DNA of 64,000 nucleotides from Cacajao melanocephalus (GCA_963573385.1 CAUYLG010013900.1:62001-126000); one strand, 5' to 3'; numbered from the stretch's first letter, positions 35,633 to 48,260 are shown. A program made the numbers and translations. The notes: generated by a model not told the origin, from the sequence alone.

Positions 35633-35937
35633 TATTTTTAAGTTTTTGAAAAACCTTCATACTGTTTTTTATAGCAGCTGCACCATTACACATTCCCACC
35701 AACAGTGCACAAGTGTTCAAATTTATCCTCATCCTTGCCAACACTTGTTATTCTATTATTATTACTTTTTAAATAATGGCCATCCTGACAGGTCTAAGGT
35801 GATATCTTGCTGTGGTTTTGATTTGCCTTTCCGCAATGATTAGTGATGTTGAGCATTTTTTAATACACCAGTTGGTCATTTGTATGCCTTCTTTGTAGAA
35901 ATGTCTGCCCAAGCCCTTTGCTTAATTTTTAATTAAT

Positions 35938-36229
<292 letters not shown>

Positions 36230-37564
36230 CTAATTAATTAATTATTATTATTTTTTAGCTCTCCGGTTATAGGAGTTTCTTACATATTTTGAATACTAAT
36301 CCCCTGTTAGATATGTATTTGGCAATTTTTTTCCCATTCGGGGGTTATCTTTTCAGTCTGATGACTGTTTCCTTTGCAGTGCTTAGGCTTTTTAGTTTGA
36401 TGTAGTCCCACTTGTCTAGTTTTGTTTTTGCTGCCTGTGCTTTTGGTATCAGATCTAAGAAATCATTGACAAGGCCAATATTCTGAAGTTTTCCCCTATG
36501 TTTTCTTCTAGGAACTTTACGGTTTCTGGTTTTATGTTTAAGTTTTTAATCCACTTTGAGCTGATTTTTGTCTATGGTGTAAGATAAGGATCCAATTTTA
36601 TTCTTTTGCATGTAGAAAGCAGTTTTTCCATCACCATTTGTTGAAGAAGAACTGTTCTTCCTATCATTTCCCCATTGTGTCTTCTTGGGACCCTCACTGA
36701 AGATCTGTTGACCATATATCCATGGGTTTATTTTTGGGCTCTTCATTGTGTTCCATTGGTCTGTATGTCTTTATTTATTTATTTATTGCTGGTGACCATA
36801 ATATGCATTTATATCTATCTTTATGACAGCACCATACTGTTTTAATTCTGTAGCTTAATAAAATCAGAAGTATGGGGCCCCAGCTTTGTTCTTCTCAAGA
36901 TTCTTTTGGCTATTTTGGGGACCTTTGTGGTTCCTATGGTTTTAGGATTCTTCCATTGAGATCTTAAGATGGATTACATTGAATCTGTAGATTGCTTTGG
37001 GTGGTATGGATATTTTGGGAATATTAAGTCTTCCAATCCATGAACATGGGATGTTTTTACTTATCTGTGTCTTCTTTAATTTCTTTCATCAATATTTTAC
37101 AGTTTTCAGTTTACAAGTATTTCATCTCCTAGATTAGCTTTATTCTTAAGTATTTTATTCTTTTTGATGTTATTATAAATAGAATTGTTTTCTTAAATTT
37201 TTTTCAGAAATTCAGAAATTTCAGAAAACTTTCAGAATTTCTCAGAATTTTTTGTTTGTTATTAGTGTACAGAATCAGCATGATGTCTTGAGATTTATCC
37301 ATGTGATTATGTGTAGTGGGATTTTTTTCATTGCTGTGTAGTATTCCACTATGTGAACAAACCACACTGTAGAATTTATACAATGTAATCTTACATAGCA
37401 AACTACCTTTACTACATGCAGTAAAATGCACAATTTGTTCGTCAACCCCTCTGTGGGTGGGCATTTGGGTTTCTTCCAATTTGGAAATATTAAGAATGAA
37501 GCTTCTATGAACATTCTTGGACATGCATTTTTGTGGCTATTAGCACTAAATATTGCAAAGCTTC

Positions 37565-37858
37565 TTTTTTTTTTTGAGATGGAGTTTCGCTCTTCTTGCC
37601 CAGGCTGGAGTGCAATGGTGAGATCTCAGCTCACCCACAACCTCCACCTCTCAGGTTCAAGCGATTCCCCTGTCTCAGCCTCCTGAGTAGCTGGGATTAC
37701 AGGTGCTTGCCACCACACCCAGCTAATTTTGTATTTTTAGCAGAGATGGGGTTTCTCCGTCTTGGTCGGGCTGGTGTTGAACGCCTAATCTCAGGTGATC
37801 CACCCACCTCAGCCTCCCAAAGTGCTGGGATTACGGGCATGAGCCACTGCACCAGACC
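37565..37858 (-). mobile_element. Alu, full length
   Basis: GAGATGGAGTTTCGCTCTTC to GAGCCACTGCACCAGACC. AAGCTTCTT flanks both ends. Confidence 0.94.
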
Positions 37859-38910
37859 GCAGAAGCTTCTTAACTGGTCTCCTTACCTCAGCCTTTGTCT
37901 CCTTCTAATCACTTCTCCATGTAAAAACAACTATGATCTTCTGAAAACATAATTTGGATCCCTTTCTCCCCTTGCTCAAAAACACCAATGGCTTCCCTTC
38001 CTATTTAGAATAAAATTCAGAGTCCTCACCACGACCTACAAGGCCCCCCGGGAGCCAGCCCCTGCCTGCCTCTTCTTTATCACTATCTTGTTTGCCACCT
38101 GTCTCTGTCTGGCTTGCTCTACCTACCATCCATTCATCTGCCTGCCCATCCACCCATCCACCCATTCGGCTGTGGGCTGCTTTCAATGTGCTCAGCTTAC
38201 TCCCGCCTCCAGACATTTGCCCTTGCTGTTCCCTCTGCCAGAAACACTCTTCCTTCAAATCACCACATTCCTACCTTCCTTTCTCCCTTTATTTAGGTCT
38301 CTGTTCAAATGTCATTTCTTCAAAGGGGGATTATAAAATGTTCCTGCCTCATACACTCTATCTCCTTAACCCACATTATTTTTCTTGATAGCTGCTCATC
38401 ATGTCATCATTTGAACTTTTATTATTATTTTTTGAGACGTAGTCTTGCTCTGTTGCCAGGCTGGAGTGCAGGGGTGTGATCTTGGCTCACTGCAACCTCC
38501 GCCTCCCAGATCATGTGAAAATGCAGATTCTGATGCAGGAGGTCTGGGGTGGGACCTGAAATTCCGCATTTCCAGTGATTCTCCTGCCTCAGCCTCCCGA
38601 GTAGCTGGGACTACAGGTACGCATCACCAAGTCCAGCTAATTTTTGTGTTTTTAGTAGAGACGGGTCTCACCAACTTGGCCAGGATGGTCTTGATCTCTT
38701 GACTTGTGATCCACCCGCCTTGGCTTCCCAAAGTGCTGGGATTACAGGTCTGAGCCACCATGCAAGGCCGAACATATTTATTTTATTTATGATGTGTCTC
38801 CCTTTGGCATGAAATCTCCCTGAGGTCATGGATGTTGTCTGTTTATCTGCTGTGTTCCACCCTAGAGCAGTGCTGCACAGAGTTGCATTCAGGAAATGCT
38901 TGTTAAATGC
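37859..38910 (+). mobile_element. L2 3' end, interrupted by an Alu
   Basis: 37859-38421 and 38770-38910: CACCAATGGCTTCCCTTCC, AATAAAATTCAGAGTCC, GACCTACAAGGCCCC, TTTGCCCTTGCTGTTCCCTC and GAAATGCTTGTTAAATG follow L2. A (CCAT) rich tract lies at 38117-38165. Confidence 0.8.
38422..38769 (-). mobile_element. Alu with a 60-base MER5A-like insert
   Basis: GAGACGTAGTCTTGCTCTGT to GAGCCACCATGCAAGGCC, with 38512-38574 replaced by sequence closely matching the MER5A at 39034-39096 (GTGAAAATGCAGATTCTGAT in both). Confidence 0.93.
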
Positions 38911-38944
38911 ACAAAGAAACTAGTGTAGGATTTAGTCAGACACC

Positions 38945-39165
38945 TCATATTGACACCAGCATCATCTTGCAGCTGTGTATTACAGTATAGGGTGTGCCCC
39001 TTAACCTCAGAGTCTCACACCCCATCACCTGGGATTGTGTGAAAATGCAGATTCTGATGCGGAAAGTCTGGGGTGGGACCTGAAATTCTGCATTTCTAAC
39101 CAGCTTCCAGTCCCCAAGCTGCTGGGCCTTGGAAAGTGAGGCCTTAACTGCTTGCAGCCTCAGTT
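38945..39165. mobile_element. MER5A hAT element
   Basis: CAGCATCATCTTGCAGCTGT, AATGCAGATTCTGATGCGG, GGGTGGGACCTGAAATTCTG and AACCAGCTTCCAGTCCCC match MER5A. Confidence 0.7.
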
Positions 39166-39290
39166 TCCACACCTATAAAATGGCTCATTGTAAAAAAAAA
39201 ACAGTGGATGCAGTATAGAGCACCATGCACACTGCCTAGATGTAGCAGGGACTCAGCGAGTATTAATATTTGTTGCTCCTCCTCTGAGTG
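39120..39290 (+). repeat. MIR fragment
   Basis: GCAGCCTCAGTTTCCACACC, TATAAAATGGCTCATTG and ACTCAGCGAGTATTAATATT. Confidence 0.65.
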
Positions 39291-39770
39291 CCTGCTGGGC
39301 CCACTGGACATTTTCTCCCTCTGATCTTCCCCCTCCCAAGTACCCACCCTACATGCTTAGCCACCTACACAGAATCCCGCTAAAGCCTTTTCCATATTCT
39401 TTCTCCAGAGCTGGCCAGCCCAGGCTATTGTGGGCTGGGGTTGGGGAGGATTCTGGCATTTTGACAGTCATCGGAATATTATGCAGATGAGATGCAAAGC
39501 AGCAGCTAATGAGCACTGATTGCATTTCCCCTGGCTCTGGGGAACACGTGGGATAACTGTGCTGAGCTGGAGGAAGGGGGCAATGAATGCTTTTGGGGAG
39601 CTGGATAAGGAGGCAAGGAGAGGGATGACAGAAGGAGCAGGCTTCTCTCGGGGGCATGAAGGGCCGCTGCCCTGTGGCCTAGGCCAGACACCCTCCTCTG
39701 ATCTCACCTGTGGGACAGGAACATGGCTAAGGTCCAGGAACAGGAGCTGAGATTGGGCATGGAGTGCGTA

Positions 39771-39803
<33 letters not shown>

Positions 39804-42299
39804 ACATGGTGTAGGGGGTTGTCCCTGGACCTGCAAGTGGGAGAGTAGAGGGCCGTCATTCCCAGCAGCAGATGGGGCCAGATTAGGCTGACAATGGGGG
39901 TGGGGTGGGGGTGGATGGTCTCTGGGCAGGGGAAGAAGAGGGAGACAGAAGGGGTCGGTTTCTTCCACAGGGCCTGTCTGGAATCCGTGAGTGTGGGAGG
40001 ACAGGACGTGGGGTCTGCCAGGCAGCAGATGGGGCCTGATCAGGCTGACGGAGGGATGGGTAGGACGGCAGCTGTCTTTGGTATCCTTGGTTGGAGCCCG
40101 GCTCTTTAGGAGAAAGATGATCCTGGGCTAGGGGCTGGCAGGTGGGCAGGGGGCTCTGCTTACAGCACCTGGAAATTCAATCCCTCCCTGTCCCCCAGCT
40201 GAGGCCTCCTCACTCTCTAGGAAGCCTCTGCTCTTGGGGCCAGGAGTCCCCACCGTCCTAGGCTGGGCCTTGACCTGAACTCCCTGCCAAGGACCTCCAG
40301 GCCTGGGGACAGCTGATGTCAAGCTTTTGGCCCAAGGACGGCAAGGTTGGAAGTCACTTCTGAAGTTGATTATGAGGTCCTCGTGTCCACCACTTGACTG
40401 GCACTTCAAATACGATCTCGTCCTGCCTTTGACCTAAGGATAGAAACGAACTTGGCTATGAAACTTTTAGAAACTGAGTGGCTGGTGCCGTGTTTCCCAA
40501 TCAGATCTTTCTGAATGGAATCAACATGGGGCACTGAAAAAGGCCTGGCAGGCGGAGGGTTCGAATCCCAGGCCCAGCCACTGGCTGCCTTTGTCACCGT
40601 GTACAAGCTGCTCCATCTCTCAGAGCCTGTTTCCTAGTCACCATGCCCTGTGACAGCCGAAGACTGTGAGAGAGCCCCTGAGACAGGCCCGGGCTTTCCG
40701 GGAACCCACTAGCTCGTCATCTCCTCACGGGCAGAGACTCTGTTTTGCCCACAGCTGTATCTTAGTGTCTAGAACCATCTGTGGCACATGGTAGGTGCCT
40801 AGTCAGTATCTGTTGAATGGATGAAATGCTCCATTTCTCTATTCCGAGATGATTTTTCTCTTATCACTTGACATCTCTAATATTGAGATGCTTCGTGCAA
40901 TTGACGGCATACTGAGTTTCACTGGCAGCAGCCTTGTGATTGAGAGGGGTCTTGGAAGTGATGAATACAGAAGAGCTATCATTATTACCAGAGGGCCTTT
41001 TCCTTCACTTGTGGTAGCTTCTGGTTCCTTCCTGTTGTATCTGCCCTCTCTGGGGAGTGTGGGGTCCCTGAGAATTGCCCTGGGGCACAAGGGCTACAGT
41101 GACACTTGCCCGAGGCCCTGCAGGGGTGCTGGGCTGAGAACAGCATGTTCTGTGGGGCATGCTGTGTGTGCTGGGTCCCAGTCCCCCCTCCTGTCTCCTG
41201 CCACCTGCCACCCACATTGTCCCTCCTGCGGGGTGGCAGGAGTCTAGAAGCCTGTGTGAAGCCTGGAATTCTCTCTTCGGGGACAGTCATTTTCCTCTGT
41301 CCTGTCATAACCCCAAGTCCTGGGACTGGACAGCAGCCAGGGGGAGGGTAGGGATATGTGTGAACCCCCTAGGCCGAGGGGGCTCTAGGCGGGATCTAGT
41401 GTGGATTTTCAGAATGAGTGAGGGAGGGTGGGCCCTGTCTCCACCCCCACCCCGTCCCCCTTCAGCAGCAGAGCTGAGACGCAGCTGAGATCAGATTAGT
41501 GCCTGGTACCCAGGCGGGGCGGAGCAGACAGGCAAATCCTCCTCTGGGAGGCCACTCATCATGCAACCCCCGGCCCTGAAACTTCTACTGCCACCACTGA
41601 ACCCTGCCCATGGGGCTAGCTAGCATCAGGGCTTGTGTGTGCCGCGGTGAGTTTGTATAGGAAGGGTTTGTGTGTTACAGGTTCTGAATCCATGTTGATG
41701 TGTGTGCACGTGTCTTAAAGATATGTGTGTGCTGATATTAGTGTCACAGCTGCATGTGTAGGAAGATACACAGACTTGTGGAAATGCACCTGTGCAAATA
41801 TGTGTAATGGGTGTTTGTATCTCCGAGTGTGTTATTGGAGTCCACACGTCCTGGACACCACCCATGTGTGTGCCTGAGTGGTGTGTGGCAGCCATGGCCC
41901 CCGGGAGAAGCATCGCAACTGGCATCACAAGGCCTCAGTGCCGACAGCTAGCCCAGGAACCTTGGGCGCTCAAAGTCTTTTACTGCTGTGGCCCATCAGC
42001 TTCCAATCTGTAAAATGGGTATGAAGTCTCATGGCACAAGGTTGTGCCTGAGCATCTCACACTCAGCCTGGCCTAGAAAAAACTCAAAATTGTGAGTTTT
42101 AATCAAATGAGAGGATAAGTGATTAAACAAATAGAAATGCTTCACAGAGCAGCAGGCACTCAGATTTTAAGGACCTGAGGGAAGTGCATGGCAAGGTGCA
42201 GCTGTTTGGAAGGATGGTTGGGAGGCAGGGTCCTGGGGAGGAAGGAAGAAAGGGGATGGGGCAGGGCTCCCCAGTGGAGGGTGGCGGCCCAGCCCGTGT
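39291..42299. other. Unique intronic sequence, Alu-free
   Basis: Contains a (TG)n at 39768-39803, an L2-like tail near 40745-40830 (GGCACATGGTAGGTGCCTAG, TGTTGAATGGATG), a GT-rich low-complexity stretch at 41630-41870, and a possible homeo/POU-site cluster at 39455-39535. An open frame of about 130 codons starting at 40849 has no recognisable domain. No gene is called. Confidence 0.5.
39768..39803. repeat. (TG)n microsatellite
   Basis: About 17 TG units with one CG interruption. Confidence 0.95.
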
Positions 42300-42724
42300 C
42301 CCCACCAGCCTCTCTGTGGCGGTGAAGTGTGTGCGTGCATGCCCATATTGATGTGGCGCGCCGTGCGGGAGGCGGGCGTCCGCTGCTGTACATGGGAGGG
42401 AGGCTGTCTGTGTGGAGCATTGCCCAGTTGCCATAGAAACCAGAGAAGGAGGTGGGTGGCTGGAGAAGGAGGCGGGTCGGGAGGGGGGAGTGGGGAGGAG
42501 GTAGCGGTGTGGGGAGCTGGCTCCTGCAGTTCTGGCGCTGCTGCCTTCCAGAGTGAGCGGTGGAGGGAACCCTGGAGGACAGAGCCCCCAGCCCAGCGCC
42601 AGGCCCCCTCTCCGCCCGCCACCACGGAGGAGAAGGAGGACAGCCAGCCCCTCCGGCCCTGGCCTGGCCCAGCGGGGGCAGTAAGCTCCTACCTGCCCCC
42701 AGCTTGGTGCCCACACGGGCCCAG
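42300..42724 (+). promoter_or_regulatory. Candidate alternative promoter and first exon of PACSIN1
   Basis: This segment is GC-rich with many CpG, in contrast to the sequence before it. It contains an RFX-type X-box at 42427, GC-box-like GGGCGG/GGCGGG words and no repeats. It ends in GGGCCCAG followed by the donor GTAGGC at 42725. A non-coding first exon of about 150-250 bases ending at 42724 could splice to the acceptor at 54357, about 11.6 kb downstream. I recall that human PACSIN1 has transcripts with different first exons, but I cannot confirm that this is one of them. Confidence 0.4.
42427..42440. promoter_or_regulatory. RFX-family X-box
   Basis: GTTGCCATAGAAAC is a close match to the imperfect palindrome bound by RFX factors (two half sites GTTGCC and RGNAAC two bases apart). 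RFX sites are typical of promoters active in neurons and ciliated cells. The position inside the GC-rich segment supports a promoter role. Confidence 0.6.
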
Positions 42725-44799
42725 GTAGGCATTTCGACGGCTGGAAGAGGCTGTGTGGAGAGTGGGGAACCGGGCTGCCCTGCCTTCCTACCAGCCGCAC
42801 CTGGTGGGAGCCAAACAGGCCAGCCAGAGGGGCCGGGCCAGGGACCTGGTTGGGGATTGGGGTGTGGGGCCCAGCCGGCATCCCGAGAGGCCTCCTCAGA
42901 ACCTTGATCCTCCTTATCAGGGGACTGTCCCTGTTGCCTTTCCTCCTCTGTACCTCTTGTCTCTGCCACCAACAGGTCCTGACTTTGTAGCCATGGCCCC
43001 TCCTTGGGGCAGTGGGTTGAGGGAGGCTGGAGCCTCCAGGGACCCACGGTCTGAAGCTAGACAGGGTAGGTGGCAGAGGGCAGGGAAAAGTGAGGATGCC
43101 CCCGCCCCACTCAAGGCACTGCCGGGCTCTGGCCATTTGGGATAAGCAGACTCATCTCCCATCCCCGATGACGCCAGAGCCTCCCTGCTGGCCCCGGATG
43201 GTCTCAGGCACTGGGCTTAGAGCCCCCAGGTCAGGTCAGAGGCATATACCTCCTGCCCCAAGCTCAGGCCCTTCCCCTTCCTCGTTCTCACTGCAGACCT
43301 AGTGAACTCTCCCCCACCCCAGATCTCCCAAAGCACGCCCGTGGCCATCCTCAGCAAGCCCAGGGTCTCCAAGTTGGGGCACCAGGGAGCAGGCCCTTGA
43401 TGGGGTGGGGGTGCCTGTGACCCTCCCTCCTGCACTCTCTGTCCCTCTGCTGCATTGCTCCTGGGGACAGACTCACTGCTGCTGGGGGAGCTCTCGGGCA
43501 CTGCCACTGCGGAGGAGCCAAGCCGATGCTGGCTGCTCAGGAGGGGGCAGGGTGGGGTGCAGGGGAGGAGCTGGGCCCTCAGCCCCCACTCTGGGCAAGA
43601 AGGGGGCCCACAGGAGTGCACAGGTGGGGGCACCTGGTCCAGGTTTGCTCTAGATGGAGCTGAGCCACCCTGGGTGGCATGGGGAGGAGATGCCAGCCTG
43701 AGAGGGGCAGAGGGTTGATGTGTCAACTATGGGTGTGCTTAAGGTCCTGCTCCTTCTCCCCCTGCCTTCTCTCCTGCACCCCCTGACAGTCCCACTGGGT
43801 CTTTCACTGGACCACAGTGTAGGGTGTCCCCTTCTCCTGGGGGCTCGGGTCAGAGGGCCTGGTGCAGGGGCTGAGGTGGGGTGGCATGCTGGCGTGGCTC
43901 TCCTCGTTTCTGCAGACATTAGGTGCACATCTGCAGAGTGCTGGACACAGGGGCTCCCACTTTGGGATCACGGGCCTAGGAGGGAGGAGGGCAGGTCTCA
44001 GGGATGGCAGAAACAGATGCAGATTCGCATGTGCACACTGGCACTGCCTGACCCTGCTCCTCCAAACCCTGCCACTCTCCTCCTCCCCCGGCAGGGTGGG
44101 AGCTGGTATCTACCCTGCCTCACCTCCTGCAGCTGGGCCTGCTGGCCTCAGTTGTCAGTCAGCAGCCACCCGTCTCCACTGCAGCAGGGGCTGATGAGGC
44201 CTGGAGGGCAGGTTCTTTGAGTGAGAGCTGAAGAAGCGTCTATGCACTCAGCAGGCCCTCCAGGCCTGGCCCCAACCTCCCGCCCCTGCCTCCGGCCTGC
44301 CTCCTCTAGGCCCGGGCCCTCCCATCAGGTTTTTGCTTCACAGGTCCGATTGGTGCTGCCTGTCTTTCTCCCACATTCTTGCCACCAGACTCTGGGGCAG
44401 TGAGCCCGCCAGGATGGGCTGCTGGGGCACACTTTCCTGCCTCACTTTGTTGCACACAACACGCCCATGGCCCAGGGCACCTGCCTGGAAGCTGGATTGG
44501 GACTTGACCTCCCCCGCCAACCTTCTCATGTGAAAGGGAGTTTGAGGGAGGCCCCAGGAGCACTGAGAGGCCTGGAGCTCAGCAGGGGCTGGGGCCTGGG
44601 GCACAGGAACACCTGGCTCCTGGCTGGCTCCTCCTCACCGCCCCCGCCCCCGCGCAGAAGCTGGCCAGGGTGAGGAGGTGTCTCCAGCTGGCTGTCCACG
44701 GGCATCTCAGGGCTGCAGAACTGAGCTCCGGTCCCCCACAACGCCGTTCCTCCCTCGGTATCCTTAGCTCCGCAAACAGCAGTTGTCTGCCAGCTGCTC
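42725..44799. other. Unique GC-rich intronic sequence
   Basis: No Alu, L1 or gene was recognised. Long open frames on both strands reflect high GC and few stop codons. Confidence 0.45.
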
Positions 44800-45585
44800 C
44801 AGCAGGAGCCATCCTTGACTTCTCTTGCCACTGTCACATCCAAACCGTCGGCAGATTCTGTTGGCTGGAATGTCAGCATTTCCAGACTCCAGCCTCTTCC
44901 CGTTCCTTCTGACATTACCTCCTCATTCTGAGGCCCCATCTTCCCTCACCTGGGGGACTGCCGCTGCCTCCTAGAGCTTCTCTGCCCACTCTGCCCTGCT
45001 GCGGTCTGCTCTTCCCCCAGCAGCCATAGAACCTTTAAAACAGAAGCCAGATCACATCCCCCCTCTTCCCAAACCCTGCAGTGGCTCCCATTTCACTCTG
45101 AGAAAAAGCTAAAGGCCTTGCTCTGACCGACAAGGCCCTCCCCAGCGACCTCCCTCCACCTCTCCAGCCTCACCCCTCCCCTTCCCTCATCTGCACAGGC
45201 CACATGACCCCCTTGCTCCTCAACCCTGGCAGCCGCACTTCTGCCCCAGGCCCTTTGCACGGGCTGTTGGGGCTGCCTGAGTGCTCTGCCTGGCTTCCTC
45301 CCCACCTCCTTCAGGCCTTTGCTCCAAGGCCACCCACTCAGAATGACCTTCTCTGACCATCCTGCATAAAGGAGCACCACTCCTCTCCCTCCCTGTCCCC
45401 TCCCCTGCCTTGCTTTCCTTCACAGCCCTTGTCACCTTCTAACACCCTTGATTACCACTTATTTATCTCATTTCTTGCCTGCTCAACACTTCTAGAATGT
45501 CAGCTCCACAAGGGAGGGGATTTTCTGTCTTGTTCACTGCTGTAACCCAGCTGTGCACCCTGAGGATCAGGGCTGCAGTGTAAAG
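44800..45585 (+). mobile_element. L2 3' end, nearly 800 bases
   Basis: AACCTTTAAAACAGAAGCCAG, CCTGCAGTGGCTCCCATTTC, CTGACCGACAAGGCCCTCC, GGCCCTTTGCACGGGCTG and TTGTTCACTGCTGTAACCC follow the L2 3' end in order, read in parts. Confidence 0.8.
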
Positions 45586-46384
45586 CCAGGAATGTCTCCC
45601 TCAGGGGCTGGCTCAGCGTCTGTGCTGTCCTGGGAGGCCTATTATTCCGTCCTCACAGGGGAAGGTGATGCCCACCTACCTGGGCCATTGCCTCAGGGGC
45701 ATTGGGTTGGACAGGACGCTGGGCCTACACGGGGTCCATGTGCCTTCCTTTTCTCCACTCCAGCTGTAGCCAGAGCAGCTCTGCCCGGCCAGGCCGGGGA
45801 AGAGAGCGAGCTGCATGTATCCCACCCCAAGCCACTGAGGCGGGAGGGTCATGACCCCTTCTTCTTGGTCAGAACTCATCCCTGAGCTCCTGTGTTGCAA
45901 AAACATGCCGTGCTCCCACCAGGAGTGCTGCCCACAGAGGGGGCAGCCTGGTCCCTGCTCTCCAGGTGGCCACAGAGGCAGTGGGCTCAAGACAGACAGA
46001 CAGACCGCTGCAGAGGGACCAAGCGTGTGCTGACTAGTCTTGAGAAAAGAGATACCCCAGAGCAGAGAGGAGGGGGCCCTGCCTTCCCAACAAGCTCCTG
46101 CCCCTGCCTCCCTGTCTGTGGGCATCTGACTTTGGGCTCTCCCAGAAGCCAACCCAAGACAAGAACATGATTCAATTAGGAGGTGGCCCACAGAAACACT
46201 GAGGGTGGGGAAATGAGGCAGGGAGACAGGCAGCCCAAAAAGGATGCCTTACCCAGCCAGTTACCACTGCGGGCAATTTACCTCACTCCCACTGGGGAGC
46301 TCTGGGAGGGGTTCTGAGCACACCTTTGACTCAGCCCAGGAGGGCGGGGGAGCTGGGGTATGTATACACCACCTTCCGGTGGCT
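45586..46384. other. Unique intronic sequence
   Basis: No element or gene was recognised. Confidence 0.45.
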
Positions 46385-46600
46385 CTCCACCACCCTTCAC
46401 CCTGTCGCTCTTAACGCTGCCTGAGTTTTCTCTGAACTGTTGTCACCACCTAACATGGTGATATTTATTATATTTGCTTCTTGGCTTTTTGCCTGCAATG
46501 GAGTGTAAGCTCCATGAGGGAAGGGCCGGTCTGACTCCCTGCTGAGCCCGCCCCACCTGAAACAGGCTTACAGGCCCTCTAACGATGTAGGCTGTGCAAA
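46385..46600 (+). mobile_element. L2 fragment
   Basis: TGATATTTATTATATTTGC and GAGTGTAAGCTCCATGAGGG are the L2 3' words. Confidence 0.65.
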
Positions 46601-47280
46601 ATGCTGCCTTGTCTACTTGGCTCGGGAGCGGGGGAGGGATGTAGGCCTTTTGGGGTGATTTTCTGGAGGAGAAAGAGAGGGTTGGGGCTCCTAAGGGAGT
46701 GGCTGGAGGAGGAAGAGAGAGCAGGGGGATGGTGAAAGGTCAGACCAGGAGTGGGCTAGGGAGGAGGGGCCCCCACAGAGGCTGGGGTGCCTGAGGCTGT
46801 GTCTGAGGCCTGCCTGTTCTCACAGGTGGGCCGCCAAGGGGTGCCTTGGGGTCCTTCCTGGCTGATATGAGCCCACCTGGTTCCCTCTGCCCTGGGCTTC
46901 TCTGGGGCCCTCCAGCCTCAAGTGAGGTTTGAGCTCTGCCTCCCTGAGTCTCCCCATTTGTGTGCCCATCCTCCTCCTTCCTCCTCACCTTGGGATCATC
47001 ATTTCTAATGAGCAGGCCCCTTGGGGACTGCCTGGAACACCCCAGTTTAGAGGAGATGGAGGTCCAGGGGACTGGTTTTCAGACCCAAAGAGGAAGCCTG
47101 GCTTGAGATCTTCTTTTCATGGGTGACCTGGAGACCTGAGGGTCCCAGGTGAGGCTCAACCCTGGAAGGGCCCGGGGAGTATTAGCTGAGGAGGCGGAAT
47201 GGGGGGCCAGGTGATTCAGAGAGATGAGGCTCGGGTCATGAAGGCTCTGTACCTGTTAATACCCGTAATACTGCAGGTGA
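46601..47280. other. Unique intronic sequence
   Basis: G-rich, with no recognised element. Confidence 0.4.
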
Positions 47281-47500
47281 ACTCTGGGCCTGCTGTGCAC
47301 TGGGTTCTCATTTCTTCCTACGCCAATCCTATGGGGTAGGTGCTATCATCACCTCCATTTTGCAGATGAGGAAACTGAGGCACAGAGAGTTTAAGTAACT
47401 TGCCAGGGTCAGTGGCAGAGCCAGGATTTGAACCTCACCTCCAGACGTTCTGTCTGGCCCCTGGGGCAGTGTCTTAGCTATTGTGCTAATCAGCTCTTCG
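47281..47500 (-). repeat. MIR, well preserved
   Basis: ATTTTGCAGATGAGGAAACTG, AGTAACTTGCCAGGGTCAG and AGAGCCAGGATTTGAACCTC in reverse order, read in parts. Confidence 0.8.
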
Positions 47501-48059
47501 GGACAGCAGGTTGCTACTCTTGGACCAGCAAGACTGTTTAGGGCAGTGTCAGTGTCAGCGGTGTCAGATGAGGGGAGGGTAGGTGAGGGCTGGGGTATTC
47601 GGGGAAGGCTTCTTGGAGAGACAGGGACTGAGCTGGCCCTTGAAGGGAAGCAGGGTTTTTTGAGGAGGGGTGGGTGGCAGGAGGGAGGACGCATGCGCCC
47701 TAGACTGGGTTGGAGGGTGGCATGAGCAAAGAGGCAGAGGCTCTAGTGGACGCGGTGGGTCTCAGCTGACCCGAATTCTTCCTGCTGCATTGGGAGCCCA
47801 AGCAGAGGCAGGTTAGAGTCCCTGTGTGGCCCCAGGCCAGGTGTGGCGAGCCTGTCAGTCTGTCTCTGGGTGAGGTGAGGGGCAGGTGGGGGTGCTGCTG
47901 GGAATGTTTGTGGGACCTAAGCCTCTGGGGGAGGGGCAGGCAGCTCTGGTTTCCCCATGGCCTTGCCCCTGAGCTGAGCCAGTTTGGGGGAGAAGGCCTT
48001 AGGCCAGGAGGGCTGGAGTGACACCTTCGGAGAGCTGGGAGCAGGGGCAGGGGAAGGAC
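47501..48059. other. Unique intronic sequence
   Basis: No gene or repeat was recognised. Confidence 0.4.
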
Positions 48060-48260
48060 CCACCCCTGGGTCTGAGTCTGGCTCTGCCTCCTCCCTGCTG
48101 TGTGACCTTGGACCAGTTATCTGACTTCTCTGAGTCTCTGCTGCTGTCTGAAGAACAGGGAAGGCAACAGCTATCTCAGTGGCTGTGAGAATTGGAGAGA
48201 AAGCGTGTGAGGAGGCGCTATAATGGCACACAGTAGGCCCTCAAAGACGGTTGTGTCGTT
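48060..48260 (+). repeat. MIR
   Basis: CTGGCTCTGCCTCCTCCCTG, GTGTGACCTTGGACCAGTTA and CACACAGTAGGCCCTCAAAG. Confidence 0.78.

Noticed and set aside
39468..39968. Minus-strand open frame of 166 codons with a T-H repeat
   Set aside because: The T-H repeat is only the (TG)n microsatellite read on the other strand.
40849..41247. Plus-strand open frame of 132 codons
   Set aside because: No recognisable domain. The first part lies in AT-richer DNA, where a conserved non-coding role is just as likely, and the opposite strand is open too.
42123..43136. Minus-strand open frame of 337 codons, overlapped by others of 295 and 152 codons
   Set aside because: The region is GC-rich with few stops in any frame. 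The product is low-complexity P/S/R-rich, several overlapping frames on both strands are equally open, and no domain or splice structure is seen.
43720..44220. Plus-strand open frame of 166 codons
   Set aside because: Leucine/proline-rich text explained by composition, with no homology I recognise.
47281..47500. tRNA-like sequence
   Set aside because: It is a MIR, which is tRNA-derived. No intact cloverleaf or A/B box pair of a functional tRNA gene is present here or elsewhere.
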